40,528 nucleotides of DNA, taken from a virus. The stretch spans positions 1-40,528 of IMG/VR virus record IMGVR_UViG_3300035698_002855. One strand, given 5' to 3'. Numbering within the stretch: position 1 is the first letter of the stretch; every line of letters starts with the position of its first letter. The translations under genes and the position numbers were made by a program. This document shows, piece by piece, positions 1 to 7,611 of this stretch. The notes under the pieces were generated by a model, which saw nothing but the letters and a program-made list of their open reading frames with translations, was not told where the DNA came from and searched no databases.

Positions 1-252
1 ATTTGTGCAATCGGCAGCGGGTATATCATAATACTGGTCCATGTCAAGAATAGGGTATATCCTGTTCAGGTAAATCCCAAAATGCCCTTCCGATGTTTGC
101 AACCACAAAGGCGTAGCAAGTGCCGTGTGCATCGTAGCTGTAGAATGATTCCTTGACTCATCGTGTAACAGAGTCCCAGTAGCCTCCAGCATAGAAAGGT
201 CAAGTTGTATATCCTCATTGAGCCCTAAGCTATCGTAAAATGTCCTAGCCAT
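1..252 (-). CDS. LamG-like (concanavalin-fold) virion protein, 5' part, copy A
   Basis: The first 84 codons of a gene cut by the window edge. It begins at the ATG at 252-250, which shares one base with the stop of the preceding gene (TAATG), so translation is probably coupled. The protein is a paralogue of the complete gene at 39779-40501 and starts with the same MARTFYDSL motif. The full copy looks like a LamG/concanavalin-like lectin domain, a fold phages use on fibres and other virion surface proteins to bind glycans. The two copies are about 82% identical in DNA with no gaps. Function is inferred from fold resemblance only. Confidence 0.7.
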   Translation of the reverse strand, partial: MARTFYDSLGLNEDIQLDLSMLEATGTLLHDESRNHSTATMHTALATPLWLQTSEGHFGIYLNRIYPILDMDQYYDIPAADCTN

Positions 253-279
253 TATATCTCGTAATGCACGTCCCAGGGG
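1..279. repeat. Left copy of a diverged terminal repeat (matches 40250-40528)
   Basis: By hand alignment positions 1-279 match 40250-40528 without gaps, with 51 mismatches. Perfect blocks of 46 and 34 bases lie near the two ends (2-47 and 245-278). The repeat covers the end of one gene and the first 84 codons of the LamG-like gene. It is too diverged to be an assembly-overlap terminal repeat and is more likely a duplicated gene pair. Confidence 0.85.
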
Positions 280-731
280 TAAGCCCGGTTAGCGCCTCCA
301 GTCTTTTCAATCGTAACGGCTACACCGTACCGATTAGGGTCAAGGTCAATAACAAGCATCTCAGGCGATATTAAGCCAGCATAAGTCACTTCATCAACTA
401 ATATCAGCCCTGCGCCTCCAGGGGCATTGTCAAGATATTCCCTGATAACTATAGTCTCACCTGCTGTATGAGCTGTGCAGTTTATCGTTACGCAGATAGG
501 GTTAAACTCTCCTAGTGGGTTAGCATTGATATAGACGTTCTGCTCCGTGCCATCTGTCGTTACCGTGCCACCCGTCTCTGATAGAGTAGGCAAAGCGGAG
601 GTAACATCTTCTATAAGAGTTACTAAATTCAGTATAGTGGTGACGTCTGTCTGTACAGCGTCAACAGCATCCTCTAATAAGGCGATAAGCACCAATAGAG
701 CAGCATCGTCATAACTGTTGTAGACTTTCAT
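252..731 (-). CDS. Putative virion surface protein with N-terminal helix and beta-rich C-terminus
   Basis: A 159-residue protein. Residues 5-50 are predicted helical (ALLVLIALLEDAVDAV), suggesting a coiled coil that could trimerise. Residues 55-159 are beta-rich and end in YPWDVHYEI. The last codons are repeated before the LamG copy at the right end of the window (40501-40528), so this gene belongs to the duplicated module. It sits after the major capsid protein and before a LamG-like protein, with TGATG and TAATG overlaps on either side. A head fibre or fibre-adaptor role is inferred from position; I do not recognise the family. Confidence 0.6.
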   Translation of the reverse strand: MKVYNSYDDAALLVLIALLEDAVDAVQTDVTTILNLVTLIEDVTSALPTLSETGGTVTTDGTEQNVYINANPLGEFNPICVTINCTAHTAGETIVIREYLDNAPGGAGLILVDEVTYAGLISPEMLVIDLDPNRYGVAVTIEKTGGANRAYPWDVHYEI

Positions 732-1027
732 CAGTTTGAACCTTCTGATATAGCAAGGTTTAATTGACCAGAAGCACAGATAGCATACACTTCTCCATAG
801 AACATATTGTCAGTCTGTATCCTGCCGACACCAGATGGATATAGAGGGTCTCCGCTACCCATTACGGCAGGATTACCCTCAGCCATGTAAACAACCTCGT
901 CTCCGCAGTTTGTGAACTGGCACCATACACGTCTATCATTTGCAGCCCTGACTAAGGTTGAGACTGCGCCGACAGTGGCAAACGTATCTTCTATAGTTAC
1001 TATAGGGAATATTCGTGGGTCAGGCAT
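731..1027 (-). CDS. Small beta-rich virion protein
   Basis: A 98-residue protein if translation starts at the ATG at 1027, which has a GGAG ribosome site 9 bases upstream. An in-frame ATG at 1042 would add five residues but lacks a good site. The start overlaps the end of the 55-residue gene upstream by 8 bases, and the stop overlaps the next start (TGATG). The sequence is beta-rich, with a pattern (VRAANDRR, then FTNCGDEVVYMAEG) resembling small phage head or tail decoration domains. Role inferred from context. Confidence 0.6.
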   Translation of the reverse strand: MPDPRIFPIVTIEDTFATVGAVSTLVRAANDRRVWCQFTNCGDEVVYMAEGNPAVMGSGDPLYPSGVGRIQTDNMFYGEVYAICASGQLNLAISEGSN

Positions 1028-1187
1028 TGGGTTCGTCTCCATCGGCTAATACGCCATGTGTAGTGAAATATATTACCCTCTTCTCACATCCCTCTCGTTC
1101 GCATACTTCAACTATGCATTTATTACCACGTCTCAAAGGGCACTTAACTTCTTTGCAGTATTTAGAGTTATAAGGTTCCCTGTCCAT
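1020..1187 (-). CDS. 55-residue cysteine-rich protein
   Basis: A small ORF with an AGGTGG ribosome site before the ATG at 1187. The protein has five cysteines (positions 11, 16, 24, 29, 34) and many charged residues, suggesting a small metal-binding or disulphide fold. It lies between the 100-residue and 98-residue virion genes and overlaps the latter by 8 bases, supporting real coupled translation. No family recognised. Confidence 0.6.
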   Translation of the reverse strand: MDREPYNSKYCKEVKCPLRRGNKCIVEVCEREGCEKRVIYFTTHGVLADGDEPNA

Positions 1188-1194
1188 ATTCCAC

Positions 1195-1497
1195 CTACTT
1201 ATGAGTGATTGTAAGGCTACCTACGAAGGCAGTAACCTCAAGAAAGATACCATTCGACATCTCACAGTCATAGCTTAGTGTGATGGGCTGTATTGATACT
1301 TGGACAGCCGACCTGAGAGTCAGCGTGGCAATGCTCGTTCCGGTATTATCAACACCGTCAAAGACTTCTACATCCCCAACGGTAGTAGTGCCATTGATTA
1401 CGATATTATGAAGGACACAAGCCCCGGTCTGAACCAGAACGTCAGCATTAGTTAATTGCGTTCTAGCCCACGGAAAGTCTATTGCTGGGTTTCCCAT
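1195..1497 (-). CDS. Small beta-sandwich-like virion protein
   Basis: A 100-residue protein starting at the ATG at 1497, which follows a perfect AGGAGG six bases upstream; the longer open frame to 1632 overlaps the capsid gene and is not used. The sequence is almost all short beta strands (VLVQTGACVLHNIVI, then TLTLRSAVQVSIQPITL), typical of small decoration or fibre-base proteins. It is the first gene after the major capsid protein, separated from it by a GC-rich hairpin. Exact function unknown. Confidence 0.65.
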   Translation of the reverse strand: MGNPAIDFPWARTQLTNADVLVQTGACVLHNIVINGTTTVGDVEVFDGVDNTGTSIATLTLRSAVQVSIQPITLSYDCEMSNGIFLEVTAFVGSLTITHK

Positions 1498-1519
1498 AAT
1501 TAACCTCCTGTAAAATCCT

Positions 1520-1561
1520 GCCGGGGTCCGGGGGAAAGGAGCGTAACCCCCTCGCCCCGGC
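1520..1561. other. GC-rich hairpin between capsid gene and next gene
   Basis: GCCGGGG at 1520-1526 pairs with CCCCGGC at 1555-1561, and an inner GGGGG (1530-1534) pairs with CCCCC (1547-1551). No strong U-run follows on the minus strand, so this is more likely an mRNA-stabilising or partial attenuation hairpin after the highly expressed capsid gene than a full terminator. Confidence 0.6.
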
Positions 1562-1570
1562 AAGCTAGAT

Positions 1571-2701
1571 TTAGATAGTATTGACCAGGCCTCCGGCATA
1601 AGTGGCTCTCCAGTCAAGCCGTGTGACGCCACATACCAGGCGGACTCTGTAGAAGACGTTATCAGTTGCGAAGTCTCCGCTCATCGGGTTAATTGATCCA
1701 CCGCCGACAGTTACCTTGTCGCTTGCCTTCATGCAGATTTCAGGTCGTTCATGTCCCGAAAGATGTGCAAACTCCAGGGCTGCGATGTCATTCGGGTCGG
1801 AGAACAGATACCATGCGGTATTCCCATCCACAGCATCCATTATAGGCAAGTAAGGGTCAACTATAAGAGTCAAGCCCATCTGTGAGACCACGTTGTTGGT
1901 CGGGTATGCTATCGCAGCACCCGCAGCAGCAGTCCACATCTTGTTAGCTGAAGTCAGGATTTGCATAGCGGTCATTTTTAACGCAGGTGGCACAACAAGA
2001 TATTTGGCTGCGTTCATTATAGGCTCACCACCGGCATCCACCCATCCGGCCATAGCTTCCAGACCGTTTTCAAGATTTGCAATGGTCAAGAGTGCCTCAA
2101 CCGCATTTACTTCTGTCGCTACGCCATCAGAGTACAGGTCACCAGCCGCATGGTTAGCGGCACTGTAGTCGGCTGCGTAGCGGTTGGTGAGTATCCGATG
2201 CTCAGTCCTTGTGGCAGCTTTGGCAAACCTCATCGGCGTATCCTTGAGGGCGTTCAGGTCATCGTTAACTATTGCCTCGTAGGATATGTCGAACTGACGG
2301 CCATATTTCAGGACTGCCAAGGTGAATTTAGCTTCATCCCTGTCACTTGCTTGGTATTCTCCTTTTTCAGGTACCAGGTCAAGGTGCTGGTCGCCACCGC
2401 TTATAGCAAAGCGATATGCGTCTTTGAAGTCTCTGACGGTAGACATTTTGGTAAAAGCCTTCCATACTGGGTCTACGGCTTTATAGGATGCCAGGACTTG
2501 CCTGTCAAACACATCACCAAACAGGTAAGGGAAGTCAGCGGTAGTTAGAGCTTCCTTTATTCGGTATTCATGTAGATGGGCTGGAACTCCATCGGCATTA
2601 CTGAGCAGATTGATAAACGCAGCCCTCTCAGCATCGGAATGTCTCCCACTTACGGGGACATACCCGCCCCAGTCCTCCATTAATTTCATTAGTTCAGGCA
2701 T
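1571..2701 (-). CDS. Major capsid protein (HK97 fold)
   Basis: A 376-residue protein placed directly after protease/scaffold and decoration genes, the usual position of the major head subunit. The N-terminal part (TTADFPYLFGDVFDRQVLASY) resembles Mu gpT-type and other HK97-fold capsid proteins, and the middle has the expected mix of long helix (residues about 150-230) and beta strands. The start has a strong ribosome site (AGGAGGAAATTCTAATG). It would form the icosahedral shell after cleavage or maturation by the upstream protease. Confident as capsid protein from size, order and sequence character; subfamily less sure. Confidence 0.85.
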   Translation of the reverse strand: MPELMKLMEDWGGYVPVSGRHSDAERAAFINLLSNADGVPAHLHEYRIKEALTTADFPYLFGDVFDRQVLASYKAVDPVWKAFTKMSTVRDFKDAYRFAISGGDQHLDLVPEKGEYQASDRDEAKFTLAVLKYGRQFDISYEAIVNDDLNALKDTPMRFAKAATRTEHRILTNRYAADYSAANHAAGDLYSDGVATEVNAVEALLTIANLENGLEAMAGWVDAGGEPIMNAAKYLVVPPALKMTAMQILTSANKMWTAAAGAAIAYPTNNVVSQMGLTLIVDPYLPIMDAVDGNTAWYLFSDPNDIAALEFAHLSGHERPEICMKASDKVTVGGGSINPMSGDFATDNVFYRVRLVCGVTRLDWRATYAGGLVNTI

Positions 2702-2726
2702 TAGAATTTCCTCCTGTGTTTATTTT

Positions 2727-3089
2727 TTATATCTTGACGAACTTATCCAAAGCCATCAAGACGGTAGGTTCAACCTCCAACGTATCAGGTAATGTAACCA
2801 CCTCAAATACTATCTCGGTTTCCTGAGACATTAGTTCCCCATATTCTTCAGCAAACTTTGAGAAGCCCCCCATCCCTGGTGTAACCCTGATTTGCGTTGG
2901 ATTATCAGGGTCTTTCTCGCCATAGGTTTCGATTAATCCTTGCCGGACTTTCTCAATGACACCTAACTGGGCATCGAGTTGAGCCGCCAGTTTAGCTAAC
3001 CCATAGCTGACCTTGACTGGGAACTTCTCCTGCATTAGTTTCTGTAGTGGTTCCTTTGCGTTAAAGATTTCTCCGTTTGCTAGTTTCAC
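2727..3089 (-). CDS. Conserved phage protein, DUF1617-like
   Basis: A 120-residue protein with a GTG start at 3089 behind AAAAAAGGAG. The N-terminal pattern (LANGEIFNAKEPLQKLMQEK, followed by a helix ending in LIETYGEKD) resembles the DUF1617 family of small phage proteins of unknown function. Its position between decoration protein and major capsid protein suggests a role in head assembly, but the family is usually linked to tail genes, so this is tentative. Confidence 0.45.
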   Translation of the reverse strand: MKLANGEIFNAKEPLQKLMQEKFPVKVSYGLAKLAAQLDAQLGVIEKVRQGLIETYGEKDPDNPTQIRVTPGMGGFSKFAEEYGELMSQETEIVFEVVTLPDTLEVEPTVLMALDKFVKI

Positions 3090-3131
3090 GTTCTTACTCC
3101 TTTTTTATTGTGCTTTATTCAGTTGTCGTGT

Positions 3132-3998
3132 TTAGCCTGCCGTGTCGTAGAGCCTGATATAGCGGACGACACCACCCATGTCCTGCATGAAAGGAATATC
3201 GCCGATTTTGGTTGAGGCGACACCGGCGTCTACTGCATAACCAATAGATTCATTATTGCCGATGGTGTACATCGCATCGATTCCAAATCCAACAAGGCTA
3301 TTAACACGATACAGGAAGAAGTGAGCAGGCGCAGTAGCGCATTGAATTTGCATTTGCAGACCTATAACCGTACCGAGCGTCAAGGTTGCACCGGCATCGT
3401 AGAGTCCGATTTCAGCAGCTACAGTAATGCTGGCACTGGTGATATAGCCAGCGGCCAACTCCATCCATGTGCTGATACCGTAGAGTGGGCCGGTCTGTTG
3501 TCCAGTTACTTGCTGGTCAAAGTATTCAAGGCCAGTCGATTCACCACCGGCAAAGATGCTGGTGTGGTGTTTGCCGAAGGTATACGCACCACTGGTCACC
3601 GTGAAGTAGGTGTGCTTGGCATTGTCGAGTGACGGGTCAAAGTGAACCTTCACTGCGATGACAGCAGTTGCATCTTGAGCAATCCCACCCATGGCTAGTC
3701 CAAAAGGTATTGATGTAGCCTGGTTTGAGATTTTGCTGATTACAGCAGTAGTGGTATTGATATAGAGATTGTCACCACCAACCACTACCCCCCCAGCACC
3801 GGCAGCATCATACGTAGCTAGTACACTGAGGTTAAAGATACCCTCAGTATCAATGACACAGCTATCAGTAACAGCCGTAGGTGTAATGTTCAGTAAAACA
3901 CCAACACCCTGCAATCCAACAGAACCCCACACTACCGGATCACCCTTAACGGGAAAACCAGTGCCGTGATTTGGATGGGCTAAGTCCTGCTCTTCCAC
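3132..3998 (-). CDS. Capsid decoration/stabilisation protein, DUF2190-like N-terminus, abnormal 5' end
   Basis: The annotated span begins at a GTG (3998). The N-terminus (FPVKGDPVVWGSVGLQGVG, then DTEGIFNLSV) matches DUF2190-type capsid decoration proteins; the rest is beta-rich and may be a second surface domain. The open frame continues upstream of the GTG and still looks coding (RIGAYTQGLTAG), but has no ATG, GTG or TTG start near the ribosome site. An AGGAGG plus ATG at 4083 is in the neighbouring frame and stops after 22 codons. So either a one-base frameshift (natural or sequencing error), recoding, or a rare start codon is involved. Role: binds the capsid exterior. Placed between protease and major capsid genes. 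Confidence 0.6.
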   Translation of the reverse strand: MEEQDLAHPNHGTGFPVKGDPVVWGSVGLQGVGVLLNITPTAVTDSCVIDTEGIFNLSVLATYDAAGAGGVVVGGDNLYINTTTAVISKISNQATSIPFGLAMGGIAQDATAVIAVKVHFDPSLDNAKHTYFTVTSGAYTFGKHHTSIFAGGESTGLEYFDQQVTGQQTGPLYGISTWMELAAGYITSASITVAAEIGLYDAGATLTLGTVIGLQMQIQCATAPAHFFLYRVNSLVGFGIDAMYTIGNNESIGYAVDAGVASTKIGDIPFMQDMGGVVRYIRLYDTAG

Positions 3999-4117
3999 TG
4001 TGATATGTCTACCCTCATAGGTAGATGAAACTTGTGTTCCCGCAGTTAATCCCTGCGTGTATGCCCCAATCCTCTGTAGGCATTTTATTATTCCTCCTGT
4101 GTTATTTTTCTTTTCAC

Positions 4118-5869
4118 TTAGCGCCCGGTGACGGCTATGTTTACCTGGTCATCCGTCCATTCAGGGTGCATCCTCTTGAAGGACTCTTTAAGGGCTTCCT
4201 TGTCCTTCTCAGGGTCAACTTTAGTAGCCCCTAGTCCCTTCACCTTGCCTGCCTCAGACAACTTGGCGATGTAATCCACCTCGGACTGTATCGCTTCGGT
4301 AATTCCTTCAGCAGTCTCGACATCCTTGAACCTTTCGATTAGCCTCTCTTTAGCAGCATCGGGCAGCTCGGCCTTATCAACAGCCTCTTTAATGACGGCT
4401 TGTGCTTCGGCTTTTGCGGCTTCCTTAACTGCCTTCTCGGCGGCTTCCTTGAGTAAGTCTCTCTCTGTAGTCAGAGTCGCTAACTGTCCTTCTAGTTCTG
4501 TGATTTTCTCATCGTTCTCCATTGCTTTCTTAACCTCCTTGGTAATTTCTGTCCTAATATTAGCCTCAATCAGTTTGACTAAATCAGGGCGTCTCTCCTT
4601 TAAGGTTGACAGTTCCACCAGGTCTATATCCTGTTTTCTGTCCGCTTCATACAGTGTGACAATCCCGCCCGCTCCAGGTTCAGTTACAAAGTCAACCGAC
4701 CTGCAAGCTACGAGTTTCTCTATCACCAGAGTTTCTTTGCCATCAATCGTGCCCTTTGAAGCACTGCCTACCGCATTGATAGAAACGCCCATTTCCGATA
4801 GCATATTCTTTTCTCTGAGGGAGGCTAACTTCTGCATCAACCACGGCTCGACAATCTCGGCAATACCAGTAACTACTCCGTTCTCATCACACGTTACTTC
4901 AGACAGCGTGGCAACCCAGTCCTTTATCGACCTTTCAGGACGAGCCTTGTCTTCATCTTCAGTCGGGTGGTCGGCATACATCTTCATGCCTTCAAACACC
5001 TTGAAATCTCTTTTAAGCATTTCAGCCGGATAGTATCGGTCTTCAGAGGCATTGAAACCAGCTTTAATGACTATTACAGTGGCTCTCCCCTTGTCAAACG
5101 TGGCTTCGGTAAGGGGGATATAATTTACTACCCGCTCCCTGGTCTCAGCTTCCTTTACCCACCTCGGTATCTCCTCATCCTCAACACCCAGCTTTCTGTA
5201 TTCAGCCCTTATCTTCCTTTTAACAGCAGCCATGTCATCGGCTGGTATCTGGACTTTCTGCCCCCTGAATCCACCGGGGCTTAAAGCCGCAGCCGCCCTC
5301 CCTAATTGAGCACGGGTGACTTTCTTTTCAGGATCTTCCCATAATCTAAGTTTCCAGTTTGAGGTCGTTTCAACATCAGGCACATAGGCAAAAGCGGAGG
5401 CAGGGTAGGATTGCCCATCTTCTGTTTTCATAGCCTCCTGTAATTTAACTAACTCTAATACAGAGGTTGCTTCTTTTAGTGCTTCAGTAGCCTTCTTTTC
5501 ATCAGGCTCTTCAGACGATAACAACTCCTGGCACAATTCCTGAATCTTCTTTACCCTGGCAACATCCTTAATAGCGTTGCGCTTGCCCGCTTCCTGTATG
5601 AGTTCGGAATAAGTCTCTTGCAAAGACTCCATAGCTGTAAAGACTCTGGTGCTCATTACCTTTTTAGGGTCGCTGAATGTAGCCTTGCCACTATCATCAA
5701 GTTCATAGGTAGCTTCGTAGAGCTGCCCGTCAACGTCATAGATAACCTTGTCTGCAAAGACCTCATCTATAACAAGGTTCTTGGGTATGGTCTGCTCAGG
5801 CTTAATCTTGTATTCTGTGACTAGAGCCGACTGCAATAGGTTCTTCTTATTATCATCACTTATCTTCAT
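4118..5869 (-). CDS. Prohead protease fused to scaffold domain
   Basis: A 583-residue protein starting at the ATG at 5869 (GGAGGG ribosome site); the frame is open upstream to a TAA at 5981. Residues about 1-260 form a helical, charged region. Residues about 265-410 carry protease hallmarks: a histidine in MYADHPT (about 301), a serine in EMGVSINA (about 363) and an acidic site in VDFVTEPGAGG (about 397), compatible with the His/Ser/acidic triad of phage prohead proteases. The last 150 residues are a long charged coiled coil, the expected scaffold. The protein would template the procapsid and then cleave itself and head proteins before DNA packaging. The gene lies just before decoration and capsid genes. 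Confidence 0.8.
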   Translation of the reverse strand: MKISDDNKKNLLQSALVTEYKIKPEQTIPKNLVIDEVFADKVIYDVDGQLYEATYELDDSGKATFSDPKKVMSTRVFTAMESLQETYSELIQEAGKRNAIKDVARVKKIQELCQELLSSEEPDEKKATEALKEATSVLELVKLQEAMKTEDGQSYPASAFAYVPDVETTSNWKLRLWEDPEKKVTRAQLGRAAAALSPGGFRGQKVQIPADDMAAVKRKIRAEYRKLGVEDEEIPRWVKEAETRERVVNYIPLTEATFDKGRATVIVIKAGFNASEDRYYPAEMLKRDFKVFEGMKMYADHPTEDEDKARPERSIKDWVATLSEVTCDENGVVTGIAEIVEPWLMQKLASLREKNMLSEMGVSINAVGSASKGTIDGKETLVIEKLVACRSVDFVTEPGAGGIVTLYEADRKQDIDLVELSTLKERRPDLVKLIEANIRTEITKEVKKAMENDEKITELEGQLATLTTERDLLKEAAEKAVKEAAKAEAQAVIKEAVDKAELPDAAKERLIERFKDVETAEGITEAIQSEVDYIAKLSEAGKVKGLGATKVDPEKDKEALKESFKRMHPEWTDDQVNIAVTGR

Positions 5870-6037
5870 TGATTCCCTCCGTTCACCTGCTGTCTTAGCC
5901 GTCATGGGAGCACCGCACTCAGAGCACTCCTGCGTATTACACTTCACGCCTTCCTCAACAGTCACCTCATGCTTACACTCTTAACAGATACATATATGCT
6001 CACCGTGTGGATGAACAGCCTCTTTAGCTTTTACCAT
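5870..6037 (-). pseudogene. Zinc-ribbon ORF interrupted by in-frame TAA, in frame with protease
   Basis: An ATG at 6037 follows a strong GGAGG site. The frame reads MVKAKEAVHPHGEHICIC, then TAA (5983-5981), then ECKHEVTVEEGVKC and CSECGAPM, and runs on into the protease start. The two halves together make a four-cysteine zinc ribbon (CxC, then C and CxxC), so the TAA breaks a coherent domain. A CAA to TAA change would explain it. The phage uses TAA as a normal stop elsewhere, so a nonsense mutation, readthrough or a base error are all possible. Confidence 0.55.
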
Positions 6038-6039
6038 GA

Positions 6040-6231
6040 CTACCTCCTACTCCCCAATCGGCGAGTCCTATTCGTAATTTCTAGGTCTTTAGGCCACTCA
6101 CCACGTTTATATTGTGCCAAAGACATGTCATTTAGCATACCCGTAACTGGGTCTCTAGGTAGCCATTGTCTCTCAGTTCCTGGCGGCTCGTGATAGTGGG
6201 CGTTCCCTGATTTATCAATATAATAAGGCAT
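6040..6231 (-). CDS. Small hypothetical protein, 63 residues
   Basis: Starts at the ATG at 6231 behind AGGAGGG and ends just before the zinc-ribbon ORF. The sequence is polar and aromatic (YYIDKSGNAHYHEPP) with no membrane segment and no motif I recognise. It is the first gene after a strong terminator at 6255-6297, so its expression depends on readthrough or antitermination. Confidence 0.55.
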   Translation of the reverse strand: MPYYIDKSGNAHYHEPPGTERQWLPRDPVTGMLNDMSLAQYKRGEWPKDLEITNRTRRLGSRR

Positions 6232-6254
6232 GATTCCCTCCTAGGTTGTTAAAT

Positions 6255-6297
6255 AAAAAAAGACCGACAAGCCTGAGTTTCCTCAAAGCCTGTCGGT
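6255..6297 (-). terminator. Rho-independent terminator inside the head operon
   Basis: On the minus strand ACCGACA (6297-6291) pairs with TGTCGGT (6269-6263), with an inner TGAG/CTCA closed by a GAAA loop, followed directly by seven U residues (6261-6255). This separates terminase/portal/MuF genes from protease/capsid genes. Confidence 0.8.
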
Positions 6298-6330
6298 TCC
6301 TCCGTTTCAGCTAATTTAATTATTTTTTAG

Positions 6331-6420
6331 TTACATATTAATCAATGCATCAATAAGGAAAATAATTGCTAGTATGGATAATGAGAATGGAATTATCCAT
6401 CGTTTTACAAAATCAAACAT
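6331..6420 (-). CDS. 29-residue single-span membrane peptide
   Basis: A very short ORF with an AGGAGG site before the ATG at 6420. After a short charged start (MFDFVKRW) it is one hydrophobic helix (IIPFSLSILAIIFLIDALI) to the end, so probably an inner-membrane peptide. It is the last ORF before the terminator at 6255-6297. Function unknown. Confidence 0.45.
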   Translation of the reverse strand: MFDFVKRWIIPFSLSILAIIFLIDALINM

Positions 6421-6431
6421 AAGGTTCCTCC

Positions 6432-6605
6432 TTAATCCAGTTTAACCGTCCTATCAATTTTTGCTAATGTCGGTATGCCATTCCTTATCTGCACATGAAC
6501 AGAGCCATGCCTGCGGATTTTAAGCCAGTTGACTTTGGCAAGCTCCTCCTTGATTTCATCATCTTCAAGTTCCTTCTTGAGTTCTATGTCTTTAGTGTCT
6601 GTCAT
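6432..6605 (-). CDS. 57-residue DUF2292-like protein
   Basis: Starts at the ATG at 6605 with an AAGGAGA site, right after the MuF gene. An acidic N-terminal helix is followed by a beta-hairpin pattern (IRRHGSVHVQIRNGIP, then TVKLD) like the small DUF2292 family found in many bacteria and phages. Biochemical role unknown. Confidence 0.55.
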   Translation of the reverse strand: MTDTKDIELKKELEDDEIKEELAKVNWLKIRRHGSVHVQIRNGIPTLAKIDRTVKLD

Positions 6606-6615
6606 CTATCTCCTT

Positions 6616-7218
6616 TTATTTCCTTAGTCGGGCTGGCGCTACTACACATCGGCAATCAGGGTGTTGAGGAGGAGCATCAACCCCACCTGAGAACGTCTGG
6701 TTGACTGGTATGACCCCTTCCGCTTCATTACCCATACATTCATCACTTACATCAGCATCACCCGCCGTTATCCATTGTTTGCCCTCTATGCCCATATCAG
6801 CCATAGAGTCTAAACTAGCTGTTGATAAGGCGTTGGCTGTCTCTGTTCTTGCGATTAACTCTGACCGGTGCTTACTCATGTCGGCAAAGGTGTTCTTAAT
6901 ATCCCTTGACAATCCTGGGATGCCCCTTTTATTCTTAATCCCGTTGCTAATGGTACTAGCTAGGCGCCGCTTGGTTTCTTCATCCATCTGGGTTACGAGT
7001 TTTGCCCCATGGTCTTTAGCCCAATCTATCGCCTGACTAATCGGCGGGCCCTCATAGGCTATCGGTATGCCGCCTTTAGTTTTGCCCCACGTTATCATCT
7101 CCGCCTGACCGGATACATAAACCTCGGCTAACTGGCCCTCTAGCGTGGCACTCAGTGTCTTAGAGAAGGTATCCAGTATAGGTTTGATAATGTTTTCAGC
7201 ATCAGGGGTTATTGGCAT
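6616..7218 (-). CDS. Phage head morphogenesis protein (MuF/SPP1 gp7 type)
   Basis: A 200-residue protein. The C-terminal part carries the MuF-domain pattern: ARTETANAL, a QWITAGDADVSDEC stretch and PPQHPDCRC at the end. Such proteins bind the portal and enter the procapsid as minor head proteins. It is shorter than many members. Helical N-terminal material normally fused to this domain may be encoded by the small ORF at 7414-7611, with a zinc-ribbon gene between. It starts immediately after the stop of the preceding gene (TAGATG), with GGTGG as ribosome site. Confidence 0.8.
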   Translation of the reverse strand: MPITPDAENIIKPILDTFSKTLSATLEGQLAEVYVSGQAEMITWGKTKGGIPIAYEGPPISQAIDWAKDHGAKLVTQMDEETKRRLASTISNGIKNKRGIPGLSRDIKNTFADMSKHRSELIARTETANALSTASLDSMADMGIEGKQWITAGDADVSDECMGNEAEGVIPVNQTFSGGVDAPPQHPDCRCVVAPARLRK

Positions 7219-7410
7219 CTAATCCACCTTTGGAATATACTCATACATCTTTGATTCAGTTATTAGGATATTACAATCGTCGCATTTATATGAGGTTTCA
7301 CACTGACACAAAATCTTTACTGGCAGAAGCGACCCCACTTCTAGAATATTAAATGTTTTCACATCAGTGTTATTATATATAGCTTCTTTGCCACATTTGG
7401 AACACTTCAT
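7219..7410 (-). CDS. Small zinc-ribbon protein
   Basis: A 63-residue protein with two CxxC-type pairs (CSKCG at the N-terminus, CQC and CDDC near the C-terminus), consistent with one treble-clef or double zinc ribbon. AAGGAG precedes the ATG at 7410. It sits between the two MuF-region genes and is probably cotranslated with the MuF protein (stop and start abut). Confidence 0.65.
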   Translation of the reverse strand: MKCSKCGKEAIYNNTDVKTFNILEVGSLLPVKILCQCETSYKCDDCNILITESKMYEYIPKVD

Positions 7411-7413
7411 CGC

Positions 7414-7611
7414 CTACTCCTTCTCTGCATATTTATTATAGATACTGGATAGCTTAGAATATGGAAATGCCCTCTCCAGACCGTTGAAGTATTTAGCCAG
7501 GCTTTGCTCTAGCCTTTTCCTTTGCTTTAGATTGGCGGGGCTGTTTGGGTTGGCTGGTATCTCCGCTTCCAGTAATGCTACCAGGCTGTCCAGTTCCGCT
7601 ATCACTATCAT
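7414..7611 (-). CDS. Small helical protein, possibly detached N-terminus of the MuF protein
   Basis: A 65-residue, mainly helical protein (RKRLEQSLAKYFNGLERAF, then SSIYNKYAEKE). Its start at 7611 has a GAGG site and lies inside the preceding zinc-ribbon gene, in another frame, giving a 119-base overlap. The sequence resembles helical N-terminal segments of minor head proteins in related phages, so it could work with the MuF protein at 6616-7218. That link is inferred. Confidence 0.5.
   Translation of the reverse strand: MIVIAELDSLVALLEAEIPANPNSPANLKQRKRLEQSLAKYFNGLERAFPYSKLSSIYNKYAEKE

Noticed and set aside
1-279. Direct terminal repeat marking a complete circular assembly
   Set aside because: The ends differ at about 51 of 279 positions, far too many for an assembly overlap; a paralogous duplication fits better.
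1498-1632. Extended N-terminus of the 100-residue virion protein
   Set aside because: The extension lies over the capsid stop and hairpin; the ATG at 1497 has a perfect ribosome site.
4326-5033. Long plus-strand open frame over the protease gene
   Set aside because: Serine/leucine-rich mirror of the coiled-coil scaffold on the other strand, no ribosome site, fully inside a well-supported gene.
5981-5983. Alternative genetic code with TAA as sense codon
   Set aside because: TAA ends many well-supported genes here (for example TAATG overlaps at 252, 13379 and 29468), so general reassignment is excluded.
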